DNA from: Cenococcum geophilum 1.58
Lineage: Eukaryota > Ascomycota > Dothideomycetes > Gloniales > Gloniaceae
Length of the DNA stretch: 64,000 nt
NCBI GenBank assembly: GCA_001692895.1
Contig: KV748206.1
Coordinates: 937,610-1,001,609, forward strand
Reading direction: 5' to 3'
The first letter of the stretch is position 1, and each line of letters starts with the position of its first letter. The position numbers and the translations under genes were made by a program. Below the pieces are notes generated by a model, which did no database searches, had not been told where the DNA came from, and saw nothing but the letters and a program-made list of their open reading frames with translations. Positions 25,301 to 34,120 of the stretch are shown here, piece by piece.

Positions 25301-25750
25301 GGTTGGACCAACGCTAAAGAGGTAAATAGGAGTTAAAGGTATAGAGGCTAACTTAGGTAAGATAAACCCAAGCTATAGCATGGTTAACGCTATAGGGGGT
25401 AAATACCTAAGGGCTCTGAGAAGGCCTAATAAAGGCAGAAAATATAATAGCAACACTCTTAAGAACAGGAATAATAGGACTAAAAGATTAGCTTTACTAG
25501 GTGGGTATCCTAGTAGGTAGCCCGAGATGCAAATATAGCTAGCTAAGACAGACACCAAAACACGTAATACTGCTATGCCCCCTACGCACCAATTAAGAAA
25601 TAATACTCTTAGTAGCTAGCACAGAGAACTATAATATACTGCTCTTAATATAAAAAGGCCTTAAGGCGATTACCTAGTGGCTTATTAGTTAAAATATACT
25701 AAATCAGTTCTAGGTTGTAAGGGAAATGGTAATAAAAGGTAAGGGGGCGA
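22330..25750 (+). pseudogene. LINE ORF2 (endonuclease / reverse transcriptase), RIP-mutated
   Basis: AP-endonuclease-like part: SLDPEKHYILTIQEPYYN, INVYNPRV and ILLGDINLYHP (about 22340-22990). Reverse transcriptase (about 23700-24600): YRPITLENTLSKILKRVIAK, SLDISSAYNNIPHERLL, TGILQGLPLSPILFLFFISN and GFVNDTNLI, where the catalytic FxDDT has become FVNDT (Asp to Asn, as RIP would give). The C-terminal Cys/His segment ends with TPKHVILLCPLRTN (about 25560-25590). Trp codons appear repeatedly as TAG. Confidence 0.88.
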
Positions 25751-26055
25751 GCAGCAGGTGCCCCCTAGTAACTCTACAGTAGTAGAGTAATAGTTTATAA
25801 TACTAGCGCGTCCGTAGGCTTGTTACGGCAGTAGTGGTTCCCAAGGAGGTTAAACAGTAAGGTAGTAGAGCACTATAGGCGACTTGTAGGCGCTAAGCAG
25901 GCGAGTCCCAAAAGGCGGGGAGATGGATCATAGGGTTTTCTCATTTTTCTTAAATAGAGTTTTCTCCCCATATATAAATAAGGAGTAGTCCACGTGGGCC
26001 CAATAGGGATCCGAATCGGACGTTAAGTAATGAATTATTATTATTATATTCGCTA

Positions 26056-26584
26056 TCTTTATAGTGTTCTATACGGTATACTAAGAATCTATTTAGGTCC
26101 TATTACTTAGCGGTTACAAAGTTAGTTACGGCTCTATTCTATATCTCTAGGTTAATATCTTTCTTATACTTCTTCGGATAGGTTAACGCTATAGTAGGTA
26201 GAATTAACAAGGTGTTATATATCAAAGGTAGGTAGGATTTTTGGTTTTATAGGATCTTATAGGTTTACTGTCTAAAGGTAGGTAATTTAAGATATTGTTT
26301 AACGCGTTTCGGACATTAACTTAGGACCTTAGGTTTAGTAATACTTCTAACCTAAAGTACTTAACCAAATCTTTATAAACGTAATTATTCTGCGTAATAG
26401 ACGCAATTTAGTATCTCCTAGTACTTAGTAACACTTCTATTACTAGTTTTCCGCAAGTCTAAGGTAGCACAGTATCGCCGGGATCTATTCTATATAAGCG
26501 CATATAGCACCCCTATACAAAACTATCTCTTCTATCAATAACCTAGCTGCTCTATAGTTAACTATATATTTAACTACTAATTAG
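26056..26584 (-). pseudogene. copia 5' internal remnant (gag start, primer-site side)
   Basis: The stretch between the LINE and the 5' LTR is the upstream part of the copia element (minus strand). It should contain the primer-binding site next to 26585 and the gag start, but mutations hide both and no motif was identified. Confidence 0.55.
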
Positions 26585-26778
26585 TATTAGAAACACAGGG
26601 CAAATTACTAATACTATTTAAGTAGATATAGTAATGGAATAGGTTCTTATTCTAGATAGGGGAGGGTAAGAAATTTAAGGTTCCTTACCACGCTAGTGCC
26701 GCGATGGCACGTGACGGCAAGTTGCCTCACGTAACGGTAATATGCCGCACGTAAGGGCAAATTGCCTTATTCCCGACA
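26585..26778 (-). repeat. copia LTR (5' LTR in element orientation)
   Basis: It begins TATTAGAAACACAGGG (first dinucleotide mutated from TG) and ends CCCGACA. It aligns over its full length with 14230-14423, including the GTGCCGCRAYGGCACGTGAC block. Confidence 0.93.
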
Positions 26779-26783
26779 GTAAC

Positions 26784-28356
26784 TGCCTATTATAAATAGG
26801 ACTTTAAGAAGGTATATAAGCTTTGGAGGAAGCGCAAAGTAGTTAATCTGCTTTATAATATTATACGGTATATTTATATAACTCCCTAGCGTTATAGCTT
26901 CTTTAAAAAGATTTAAATTGGTAGTAATTTGGCAGAATTTAATAGCTTAGAGGTACGTAATAGACTTATAGTATTAAGTATTTGTGCTATTTGCTAACCG
27001 GTAGAACGCCAGAGGCGCTTCCTGATTAGCTATAGCTTCGGATTTTTATATCTACCGCTCTACGGTTATAATATTCTGCCTATAGTCGCAATATTCTGCT
27101 TATAGTTGTAATATTTAAAAGTTATACTAACGATCTACTAGCTTATTTAAAATAACTAAACGCGTTAGAACTCCCTTTTTGCAGCTATTAGCCGCTTTCT
27201 AAACTATAAAGAGCGTGTTATTAAGTTTTATAATAACTATTCGCCATCTACTAACTTAAAGGCGCTTATATATAATAACTTCCTCTAACCCCATTACTGG
27301 AAAGAACTTAAATATCTATATAACTACCTTAAGACGTTCTATAAGGCTATACTTATAGTAGAAGGCAATTATATAGGTCTTACTAACCACTTTTAGACTC
27401 TAGATTAGCTTATAATAGAGCTTAATTAAATAAAGCAGAAGTTTCTTAAGCTGGCGGCTAAAAAACGAAAGTAAGCTAAGGCTTAAAACTATAAGATCTT
27501 ATTTAGCTGCGCCAATGCAGTATAGGAGAAGTGCGAAAAGTACTATAAGTACGCCGATAATACGCTAGCTTACTACGCCACAATTGTTCTTAATCTAATA
27601 CTTAAGATATAGTGGTTTAAAGAGAAATAGAATGACTATAAGGTTAAGAAGCACTAGATTCTATAAGTAAGGAAGCTAGTAGAGGATCTTTTCCTTAAAT
27701 ATAAAGGCAGGCGCTGTCTTAATTAAGAATTATTATCTAGGTAGGTACCGCGGCGGAGGTAGTTAAAGGTCTATATATCTGCTCGGGCTTATAAACGCTT
27801 AAAGACTATTTATTAAGAAGATAATACGTTACTAATAGAAATAGATAACCTCTAGGAGTACCTTAATACGAACGTTAAGGTTATTAAAGACGACGAAGAC
27901 TTTAACGTAATTTAATACTGGTAGGACCGCTATACTAGCTAACCTAACCTTGCTTAGTTTACCCTTAATATCCTCGCGGTGCCTCCTATAAGTAATAAAT
28001 GCGAACGCCTATTTAGTAGCTATAAGATCCTCCTTAAAGACCAATAATCTTAACTTTAGATGGATATAATTAAGGTAAATAAGGTCCTTTAGCACTTATT
28101 TAGGCCTCCGCGGAAAGATATATTTAATAATAAGGATATTAGTAAGGCAGAAGGCAAACCATAGGCTTTATTAGGAATACCACTGACAGAAGCCGCGAAG
28201 GCTTATACTGCTGCGGATGTCTTTATAATTGCTGCTGCGTAGGTGGAGCTTTCTAATAATAGTATGGAGGGCTTTGAGGAGGTCCTAGCTCTAATTAAGG
28301 GCAACAATAACGATATTGCTGAGGTTAATGTAGTAGATGAGCTCAATTGGATGTAA
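26784..28356 (+). pseudogene. hAT transposase, 3' part (RIP-mutated)
   Basis: It continues the frame interrupted at 14229: DFKKVYKLWRKRKVVNLLYN, SIGSNLAEFNSLEVRNRLI-like sequence, LKTFYKAILIVEG, and the hAT C-terminal dimerisation motif PPISNKCERLFSSYKILL (about 27975-28040). The tail ends near DELNWM and a TAA at 28354-28356. Stops are mostly TAG. Confidence 0.87.
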
Positions 28357-28566
28357 TATAGGCTATTTTTGCATTAGATTTGGTACATTTGCTTACCTAC
28401 CCGTCTTAATATCAACACCAAAATCGTGCTAAGACTTACTATTTATAGTATATATTTGCATTGGATTCCTTTGGAGCTCCAGAAGCCAAATTCTAAAAGA
28501 ATTGGATGGACTGGATTTGAGCTTAAATCCAGTCCAGTCCAGTCCAATACAATCACTGCTTGTGGG

Positions 28567-28979
28567 TGCTTCCACGAACCCTATTAGCAATCTAGGGTAT
28601 GTCTGTCAATGCTTACATCTTAGCTGTAGGCTTCTGGGAGACTATTAACGTATTCATGGTATTCACGGTATTGGCTTTCTGCATGGATTCCCAATATCAC
28701 CATTAGCATAGCTGTCTCCTTGTGTGGAGGTCAGAATAATTACTAGTGGCGGAGGGCTACAAGCTGTATTTAGAAACCCCTCAAGCAATTTGACGGCGAT
28801 ATGATCCAACGTTTCGTTTTATCATCGTTCACCTGCAAAAACCATGTTTCAAGAAATAAATCATTCAGCTAACGGTCGGGGAAGAAAACAATTGGCAGGA
28901 CACGTCTGTTTACGGTATTTACTCAAACTAATATTTTAACCATGAAGTCTAATCTCGTATATGTTCCCGAATTTGCCAA
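28567..28979. other. Intergenic, right flank of the nest
   Basis: Normal-composition sequence between the hAT duplication and the WD40-protein stop codon. No gene is seen; it probably includes that gene's 3' UTR. Confidence 0.5.
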
Positions 28980-31289
28980 TTAAACCGCCACGTCTTCCAC
29001 TCTGACTAGTCCGCACCCTAACCCTGCAGCTGCCCAACCTCCAAACCTCAAATTTGGGTTCCATGCAAGTTGTGTGACTGCTGTACCCTCTTCGTAAATA
29101 GTAGCAAAGCGGGTGCCTTCCTGCACATTTGGGCCTTGCGCTCTTTGGAGTTGGGTAGTCTCGGGTTTGTGGCCATCTGTGATGCGACTCAGAGGTTCGC
29201 GGAGAGCTGAGAGGGGTGGACGAGCTCTGGAGGTTGTGGCTGTGGATGATGATGGAATTTGAGGGCCAAGAGCGTTGGGTGTGCTTGGTTCCGCGGGTTG
29301 TGTCACTGGCGTTGCGGCTGATACTCCATCTTCAGCTCCAGCTGTGCTCGCATCATTTTCCGGGGTCTCCTTCGCATTCATTCCTCTCCTCCATTCATGC
29401 CCAAACCAAACCTGTTGCCAAGGCTCCGTCTTCATATCTAGGACCCTCCTAATTGGGTTGCTTGCTAAAATGAACCCATCGGCGGTTCCAATTAGTACAC
29501 TCGGGTGTACTTGACTACTCGCGATCGCTAGAATTTGTGCTTCGGCTCGCATGCTCGCCATGTGCATGTAGAACCTTCGTATTGGCTGATTTCTTAAACA
29601 GTAGTTCTCGTCAGATGTGAGAAATGACTGTGTCCATTCATGCCAGGCTATCGCAACACCGAAGACGCGGCTGCGGGCTGAGAGTACGGAGTCGAGATGT
29701 GGGGAGCGGATATCAGTAAGGCGGACGAAGCCATCTGCGCTGCCGGTAGCGAGAAAGTGTGGGCGCGAAGGGTAAGCGGAAGTAATGTTAACTATGTAAG
29801 AAGCGTTTAGGGTGTGGTATAGCCAAGGGCGGGGGTTTGAGGTTGTGTTGGATAAAAGCTCGGGCGTGAGAGTCCAGATGGCAATACTACCGTTAGCGGT
29901 GCCTACAGCGATGGTAGTGCCGGAGAGCCAGGTCAGACAAGTACAAAGGGTGTTTGGGGGTTGACATTCGAAGGTGGCTTGTTTGATGTTCAGATAAAAT
30001 GGAGATGATGTTGTAGGTTTTGGGTATTGGATATCAAGGACCCTGACTTTTCCATCGCCCCAAATGCCAGCCAGAAGTCCCATATGAATAATGCCATCAT
30101 CGTTCGCCTTAATCACATCCATCATTCCGACTGGACACCATTTGAAATTCTTAACAGATCCCCAATCTGTGCAGATAACCAGCTCAAGATTGGGAGGCGT
30201 TTCTGGGTCTAGTCTATGATTTTCTGAGGATTTGAATCCCCAGATCTGTATCGAAGCAGGAAATGGGCGTTGAGGTGTAAAAGAAGGGGCCTTGGGATTT
30301 TGGAAAGGTTTATATGATCGGCCAGTGGTATTCTTTTGTAGAACGGATATAGACAGATATTGCGTAGCTCCTGTTTCATTTGGAAGCCATTCAAGGATTT
30401 GAATTTTATTTCCAAGATTCAATATCCAGCCTCGTCTTTGTAGTTTGCCTGAGTACTGAGAATCGTTTCGATTAGAAGGATCTGTCCACGGTTCATTAAG
30501 GCTTAGTCTCTCTCCTGTCCTGAGAGTATAGAGCTTTTGATTGCCGTACGGCCCCATGAGAAAATTGTGATGATTCAATGTAGGTTTAGGCATATAGGAG
30601 ACAGCGTCTTCAGCAGTGAGGCTTATTGTTTCTTGTCGGAGCGTGAAAGCATCCTTTGCTCCTTGCTCATGGTACCATTTTCTACTATTACATACTTCGC
30701 GTTCTGTGGCTCCTTTAGCGCAGTAGAAGCTGGGAGCCATGCCTCCAACTCCATATGCGTCTGCCTTCAGGGACGGTAGAGTCGGATCTGGTTGCCATTT
30801 ATCCCTGGTTTTTAGTATCGGGGCTATATCTTCCTTACTGGGTCCGAAAGTGTAGATGAGTCTTGTCTCTTTGGCGCCTTTGATACGAAATTCTGAGATG
30901 CCACGAGTATGGACCAGTGGTGGGTCAGGCCGATAATCTCGGGTGTCCTTTTGACGCTTTTTTGCAGTGGTAGGTCTATCTTGCTCTGATTCAGATCCAA
31001 CTATAAAGGTGTCTTCATTTACAACCTCCGGGCCTGGGTCTGTGATACTACCTTCTCTGGAAGAATTGCCTTCGGAAACAACACTGCCCGGGGGTAAATT
31101 CTCATCTTCAGGGAGATCAGGGACGTCATTTGCAGAGAACTCCTCCTCGCTGTCCGATGATACTGAGGTACTATCACTGGACCCCGAATCATCGGATGCG
31201 TACAGTACATTTTCCAGGCCAGTAAATGGGTCGACGTTATATTTCTTGTTGACCTGACGAGATCGGCCTGATCTGCGTAATTCAACCAT
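28980..31289 (-). CDS. WD40-repeat protein, probable TFIIIC subunit (Tfc6/Sfc6-like)
   Basis: An intronless frame of 769 codons. The N-terminus MVELRRSGRSRQVNKKYNVD carries a basic AT-hook-like patch and the PFTGLEN segment, followed by a long acidic/Ser linker (SDDSGSSDSTSVSSDSEEEF). The C-terminal two thirds reads as WD40 blades, for example LCTCLTWLSGTTIAVGTANG, SIAIWTLTPE, FLATGSADGFVRLTDIRSPH and a final VTQLAWNPNLRFGGWAAAGL. This layout matches fungal homologues of yeast tau-91 (Tfc6), which with its partner binds the B box of tRNA genes for RNA polymerase III. The assignment rests on architecture and remembered family resemblance; a different nuclear WD40 protein is possible. It is divergent from the E3-ligase gene. 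Confidence 0.7.
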   Translation of the reverse strand: MVELRRSGRSRQVNKKYNVDPFTGLENVLYASDDSGSSDSTSVSSDSEEEFSANDVPDLPEDENLPPGSVVSEGNSSREGSITDPGPEVVNEDTFIVGSESEQDRPTTAKKRQKDTRDYRPDPPLVHTRGISEFRIKGAKETRLIYTFGPSKEDIAPILKTRDKWQPDPTLPSLKADAYGVGGMAPSFYCAKGATEREVCNSRKWYHEQGAKDAFTLRQETISLTAEDAVSYMPKPTLNHHNFLMGPYGNQKLYTLRTGERLSLNEPWTDPSNRNDSQYSGKLQRRGWILNLGNKIQILEWLPNETGATQYLSISVLQKNTTGRSYKPFQNPKAPSFTPQRPFPASIQIWGFKSSENHRLDPETPPNLELVICTDWGSVKNFKWCPVGMMDVIKANDDGIIHMGLLAGIWGDGKVRVLDIQYPKPTTSSPFYLNIKQATFECQPPNTLCTCLTWLSGTTIAVGTANGSIAIWTLTPELLSNTTSNPRPWLYHTLNASYIVNITSAYPSRPHFLATGSADGFVRLTDIRSPHLDSVLSARSRVFGVAIAWHEWTQSFLTSDENYCLRNQPIRRFYMHMASMRAEAQILAIASSQVHPSVLIGTADGFILASNPIRRVLDMKTEPWQQVWFGHEWRRGMNAKETPENDASTAGAEDGVSAATPVTQPAEPSTPNALGPQIPSSSTATTSRARPPLSALREPLSRITDGHKPETTQLQRAQGPNVQEGTRFATIYEEGTAVTQLAWNPNLRFGGWAAAGLGCGLVRVEDVAV

Positions 31290-31568
31290 CAGTGCAGATC
31301 AAGAATTAGCAGACTACCAAGACAATAACGTGATGTTTAGCATCGCTGCTTGTGTAAGTCGGTCATGTAGGATTCACGCAGTTGATGAAAGCTTTTTGAG
31401 TTGAGGTGCTTGGCACCTGCTAGAGACCGAACCCATCAAAGTTTACCATCATTGCCCTCGCTCTCCTTCATCACACTATGGACCTTACAAACCTACACAC
31501 ATTTACTTAGACCTCACATAAAACCATATACTGTCTAAAGGGTCTTCGCTTTGCCATTTGTTTCCGAC
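31290..31568. promoter_or_regulatory. Divergent promoter region, WD40 gene / RING-CH gene
   Basis: 279 bp separate the two start codons, so both core promoters must lie here. No specific motif was recognised. Confidence 0.5.
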
Positions 31569-33146
31569 ATGGCTTCTCTTCCTCCCCGACCAGCCTCCCA
31601 GTGGAGGCCCTCTCCCCGCGAGCAGGACCCATCCTCGTCTGACTCCCATCAGGCCCAACTTCCTCGTACCGACAGTGAGGCCTTCTCTACCACATCAGAA
31701 GACTCCCAAACTCTTCTCTTAAATCGACGTCGGTCCACCCAGCCTTTCAGTAATACTACTCCACAGAACAGGCAAACTTCGTCTGTCCCCGAAGCAGATG
31801 CCGAACCCCGCAAATGCTGGATATGTTTCAATGATGAAACTGAAGACACGCCTGTATCATCAGAATGGCGGAGTCCATGTCCTTGCGTACTTGTCGCACA
31901 CGAGAAATGCATTTTAGATTGGATAGCAGATATGGAAGCACCGAACTCACGACGCAGAGCCGGCGGCTCAGGAAAAGTGCTCTGCCCGCAGTGCAGGTCT
32001 GAAATACACCTCTTGCGGCCACGTAGTGTGGTTGTGGATACGGTTAGGGCTTTGGAGCGATTGACTGGACTCATGCTGGTACCCGGTGTCTTCGTTGTCT
32101 TAGGCTCCGCAGCCTACTCCACCGCTACGATGCTCGGAACACACGCTATGTACGAAATATTCGGGATGGAGGATGGCCTACAGATTCTGCAACCGCTCTA
32201 CAATCCCCCTGATGTCACCGAGGCATCGCCAGTGATCCGCCTTCTCAACCATTTGCGCCAGCATTGGCGCCTCGACATAGGGCTTCCCCTTATCCCTAGC
32301 ATTCTTATTGCGTCTAGGATAACAATTGCCGACAGTTTCCTCCCAATTATCCCCATGATCTTCTTCGCCAGCTCCTCTAGTCCAGACGAAATGCTCAACG
32401 TGGGCCATTGGCCTCCTAGCGCCGCCCTTACTGTCGCGCTGCTCCCGTACATCCGCGCAGGCTACAACGCATATTACGAGCGATTCTGGTTACCACGTGA
32501 GCAGCGATGGCTGAAAGAAATCCAACCACGAGCCGGCGACACTCCCGAGGAAGGCCAAGGAGCTAATGAAGATAATAACCCCAACCACATCCATGAGATA
32601 TTCGAAGACGAGAACGGCGTCATGGACATTGAAGTCGACCTGGACTTCGAAGTCTTCCGCGACTGGAATAACGGCGGGCCTGCTGACAACCACAATGCTG
32701 CCGAGCCCCCTCCGGTCCCAATTGCCAGGGGTCCCGCGCCGCCTCTCAATGCGCCGCCTCTCGACGCGGACGATGCGGCGCCCGCTCCGAACGTCCCGGC
32801 CCAGCCTCGAAACAGGAATAACCGTAGGATAGAGCGGGGTCTTAATTTCAACACCACGTCTCTAGCCGACACGGTTCTCGGCGCGCTGCTCTTCCCCTCC
32901 ATCGCGGCTGCCGTAGGTGAGGCGTTGCGGCTTGCGCTCCCGCGCTCCTGGGTCACGCCACCGGTATCTGGGAAGCCGACTGGGTTGCTGCAGGCGAGGT
33001 GGGGGAGGAGTATTGTCGGTGGATGCTTGTTTGTGGGCGTCAAGGATGCTGTGATGTTATATGTGCGGTGGAAGATGGCGCAGAACCATCAGAAACGAAG
33101 GGTGCTGGATTACGACAAGGTGAAGAAGAGGGTCATAAGGCCATGA
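31569..33146 (+). CDS. RING-CH (MARCH-type) membrane E3 ubiquitin ligase
   Basis: Single exon; the first ATG is at 31569 (six upstream codons are open but lack ATG), giving 525 residues. A RINGv domain spans about residues 83-145: CWIC, then CPCVLVAHEKC and LCPQCRSEI, i.e. C4HC3 with the CPC and WI signature of MARCH proteins. Hydrophobic segments follow: LMLVPGVFVVLGSAAYSTAT, PLIPSILIASRITIADSFLP, a later ADTVLGALLFPSIAAAV and SIVGGCLFVGVKDAVMLYV. The family transfers ubiquitin from E2 to membrane substrates; the N-terminal RINGv with four helices is like mitochondrial/ER MARCHF5 relatives. A proline/asparagine-rich loop (about 375-425) separates the last helices. Substrates cannot be inferred. 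Confidence 0.88.
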   Translation: MASLPPRPASQWRPSPREQDPSSSDSHQAQLPRTDSEAFSTTSEDSQTLLLNRRRSTQPFSNTTPQNRQTSSVPEADAEPRKCWICFNDETEDTPVSSEWRSPCPCVLVAHEKCILDWIADMEAPNSRRRAGGSGKVLCPQCRSEIHLLRPRSVVVDTVRALERLTGLMLVPGVFVVLGSAAYSTATMLGTHAMYEIFGMEDGLQILQPLYNPPDVTEASPVIRLLNHLRQHWRLDIGLPLIPSILIASRITIADSFLPIIPMIFFASSSSPDEMLNVGHWPPSAALTVALLPYIRAGYNAYYERFWLPREQRWLKEIQPRAGDTPEEGQGANEDNNPNHIHEIFEDENGVMDIEVDLDFEVFRDWNNGGPADNHNAAEPPPVPIARGPAPPLNAPPLDADDAAPAPNVPAQPRNRNNRRIERGLNFNTTSLADTVLGALLFPSIAAAVGEALRLALPRSWVTPPVSGKPTGLLQARWGRSIVGGCLFVGVKDAVMLYVRWKMAQNHQKRRVLDYDKVKKRVIRP

Positions 33147-34120
33147 ACATATCTTATGAAGCATCGAAAGAAAGTTTTTGGGTGGATACCCATCTTATTA
33201 TTTTGGTCGGAGAGATGGGTTGAATTGGGACACCACTGAACTGAGGACTGCACAGCTCGGCGTTGATGGATCGGCTCATGGCTTGTGAATGTATGGAGGA
33301 TAGATTCCGATCTTAACATGAGTTCTCCGCTTTTATGTCAGATATAAGGCCATTTTAGGTATCTCCGCCGTTGGTAAGAGTATTGGCAAGAAGGAAACGG
33401 CATTCATCGTATGCGCATACTGTTACGCTCTTGGAAATGCAATATGATACCGCCTAACCAAAAACTTATTTTTTGGAGTCTACTATCCGTGAGCCTTTTC
33501 CGCCAAACGCCCACCATGCATCTATCTTCCATCGTCCCTTATTAATCCAGAATCAGACTGGAACCAACAAGCATGCTAGTTTCTAGTTGGTCTGCCAGTA
33601 CTGTAAAATCCTCAACGAATGAGGAACGTGCCAACCCATGTCTTGTGCCAGAAACGGAGGGATAAATTTACAAGCAGCTTTAGCAGAGTTTGGTTCGAGA
33701 GGCAATAGCCTACAAGAAAGAGAAAAGGGAAACAGAGCTGTAGTTACGTCCTCGCTAGGACTTTTGGAAACTAAACTAAACAGAAATAGAAGGGAGAGGG
33801 GAAATCGGGCAAAATATAGAGTCGTTATTATACCTTCAATAGGAGGCAGGGGAAAAAGAAATCCTCGGAGAGAGAAGCAAAAACCGAGAGCAACACAGCA
33901 TAATAAAACATCCTACAGCCACGAAAGATCCTTCCAAAAACCAAAAACCACCAGAAAACAAAGTACAACCCACAGACTCAATAGTTTACTCATCAATACG
34001 ACCAAAGGGATCTAGTCAAAGTCTTTCTAAGACTCGACGCATAACCAAAACAAACCAGCTAAGTATAGCCTACCAAAACCCAAGAAAAAACAAGAAAGAG
34101 AACAAGCAAGTGCTAGTCCA
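33147..34120. other. Intergenic, tail-to-tail
   Basis: About 1 kb between two converging genes. A 125-codon frame (33638-34015) of Lys/Arg/Asn-rich composition has no domain and is not called. Probable 3' UTRs only. Confidence 0.5.

Larger units (their letters stand above)
19505..26038 (+). mobile_element. Tad-like LINE (innermost layer of nest)
   Basis: A 6.5-kb element inserted in the copia element. The 17-mer TATTATTATATTCGCTA is repeated at 19488-19504 and 26039-26055, a target-site duplication typical of target-primed reverse transcription. The 3' end finishes in a TAA/ATT-rich tail (TAATGAATTATTATT). The order is a GC-richer 5' leader, ORF1 with zinc knuckles, and ORF2 with endonuclease then reverse transcriptase then a C-terminal Cys/His motif, matching the Tad1 clade of fungal non-LTR retrotransposons. 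Confidence 0.93.
14230..26778 (-). mobile_element. Ty1/copia LTR retrotransposon (middle layer of nest)
   Basis: Two 194-bp LTRs (14230-14423 and 26585-26778) bound the element, and GTAAC is duplicated at 14225-14229 and 26779-26783. Coding sense is on the minus strand, so 26585-26778 is the 5' LTR. Without the LINE insertion the element is about 6.0 kb. It interrupts the hAT transposase between KELVT and its continuation. The LTRs differ by scattered transitions consistent with RIP. Confidence 0.95.
12793..28558 (+). mobile_element. hAT DNA transposon (outermost layer of nest)
   Basis: Termini CAGTGATTGTATTGGACTGG (12793-12812) and the inverse ending at 28558 are perfect over 20 bp. The 8-bp duplication CTTGTGGG flanks both ends (12785-12792 and 28559-28566). 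Removing the copia insertion and its 5-bp duplication leaves about 3.2 kb, normal for an autonomous hAT. The transposase is read on the plus strand in two parts (separate entries) and is full of TAG stops. 8-bp duplications and the C-terminal dimerisation region support the hAT superfamily. Confidence 0.95.

Noticed and set aside
32474-33043. 189-codon minus frame
   Set aside because: Shadow of the RING-CH gene's proline/alanine-rich loop.
33638-34015. 125-codon plus frame
   Set aside because: Lys/Asn-rich low-complexity sequence in a tail-to-tail intergenic region; no domain.
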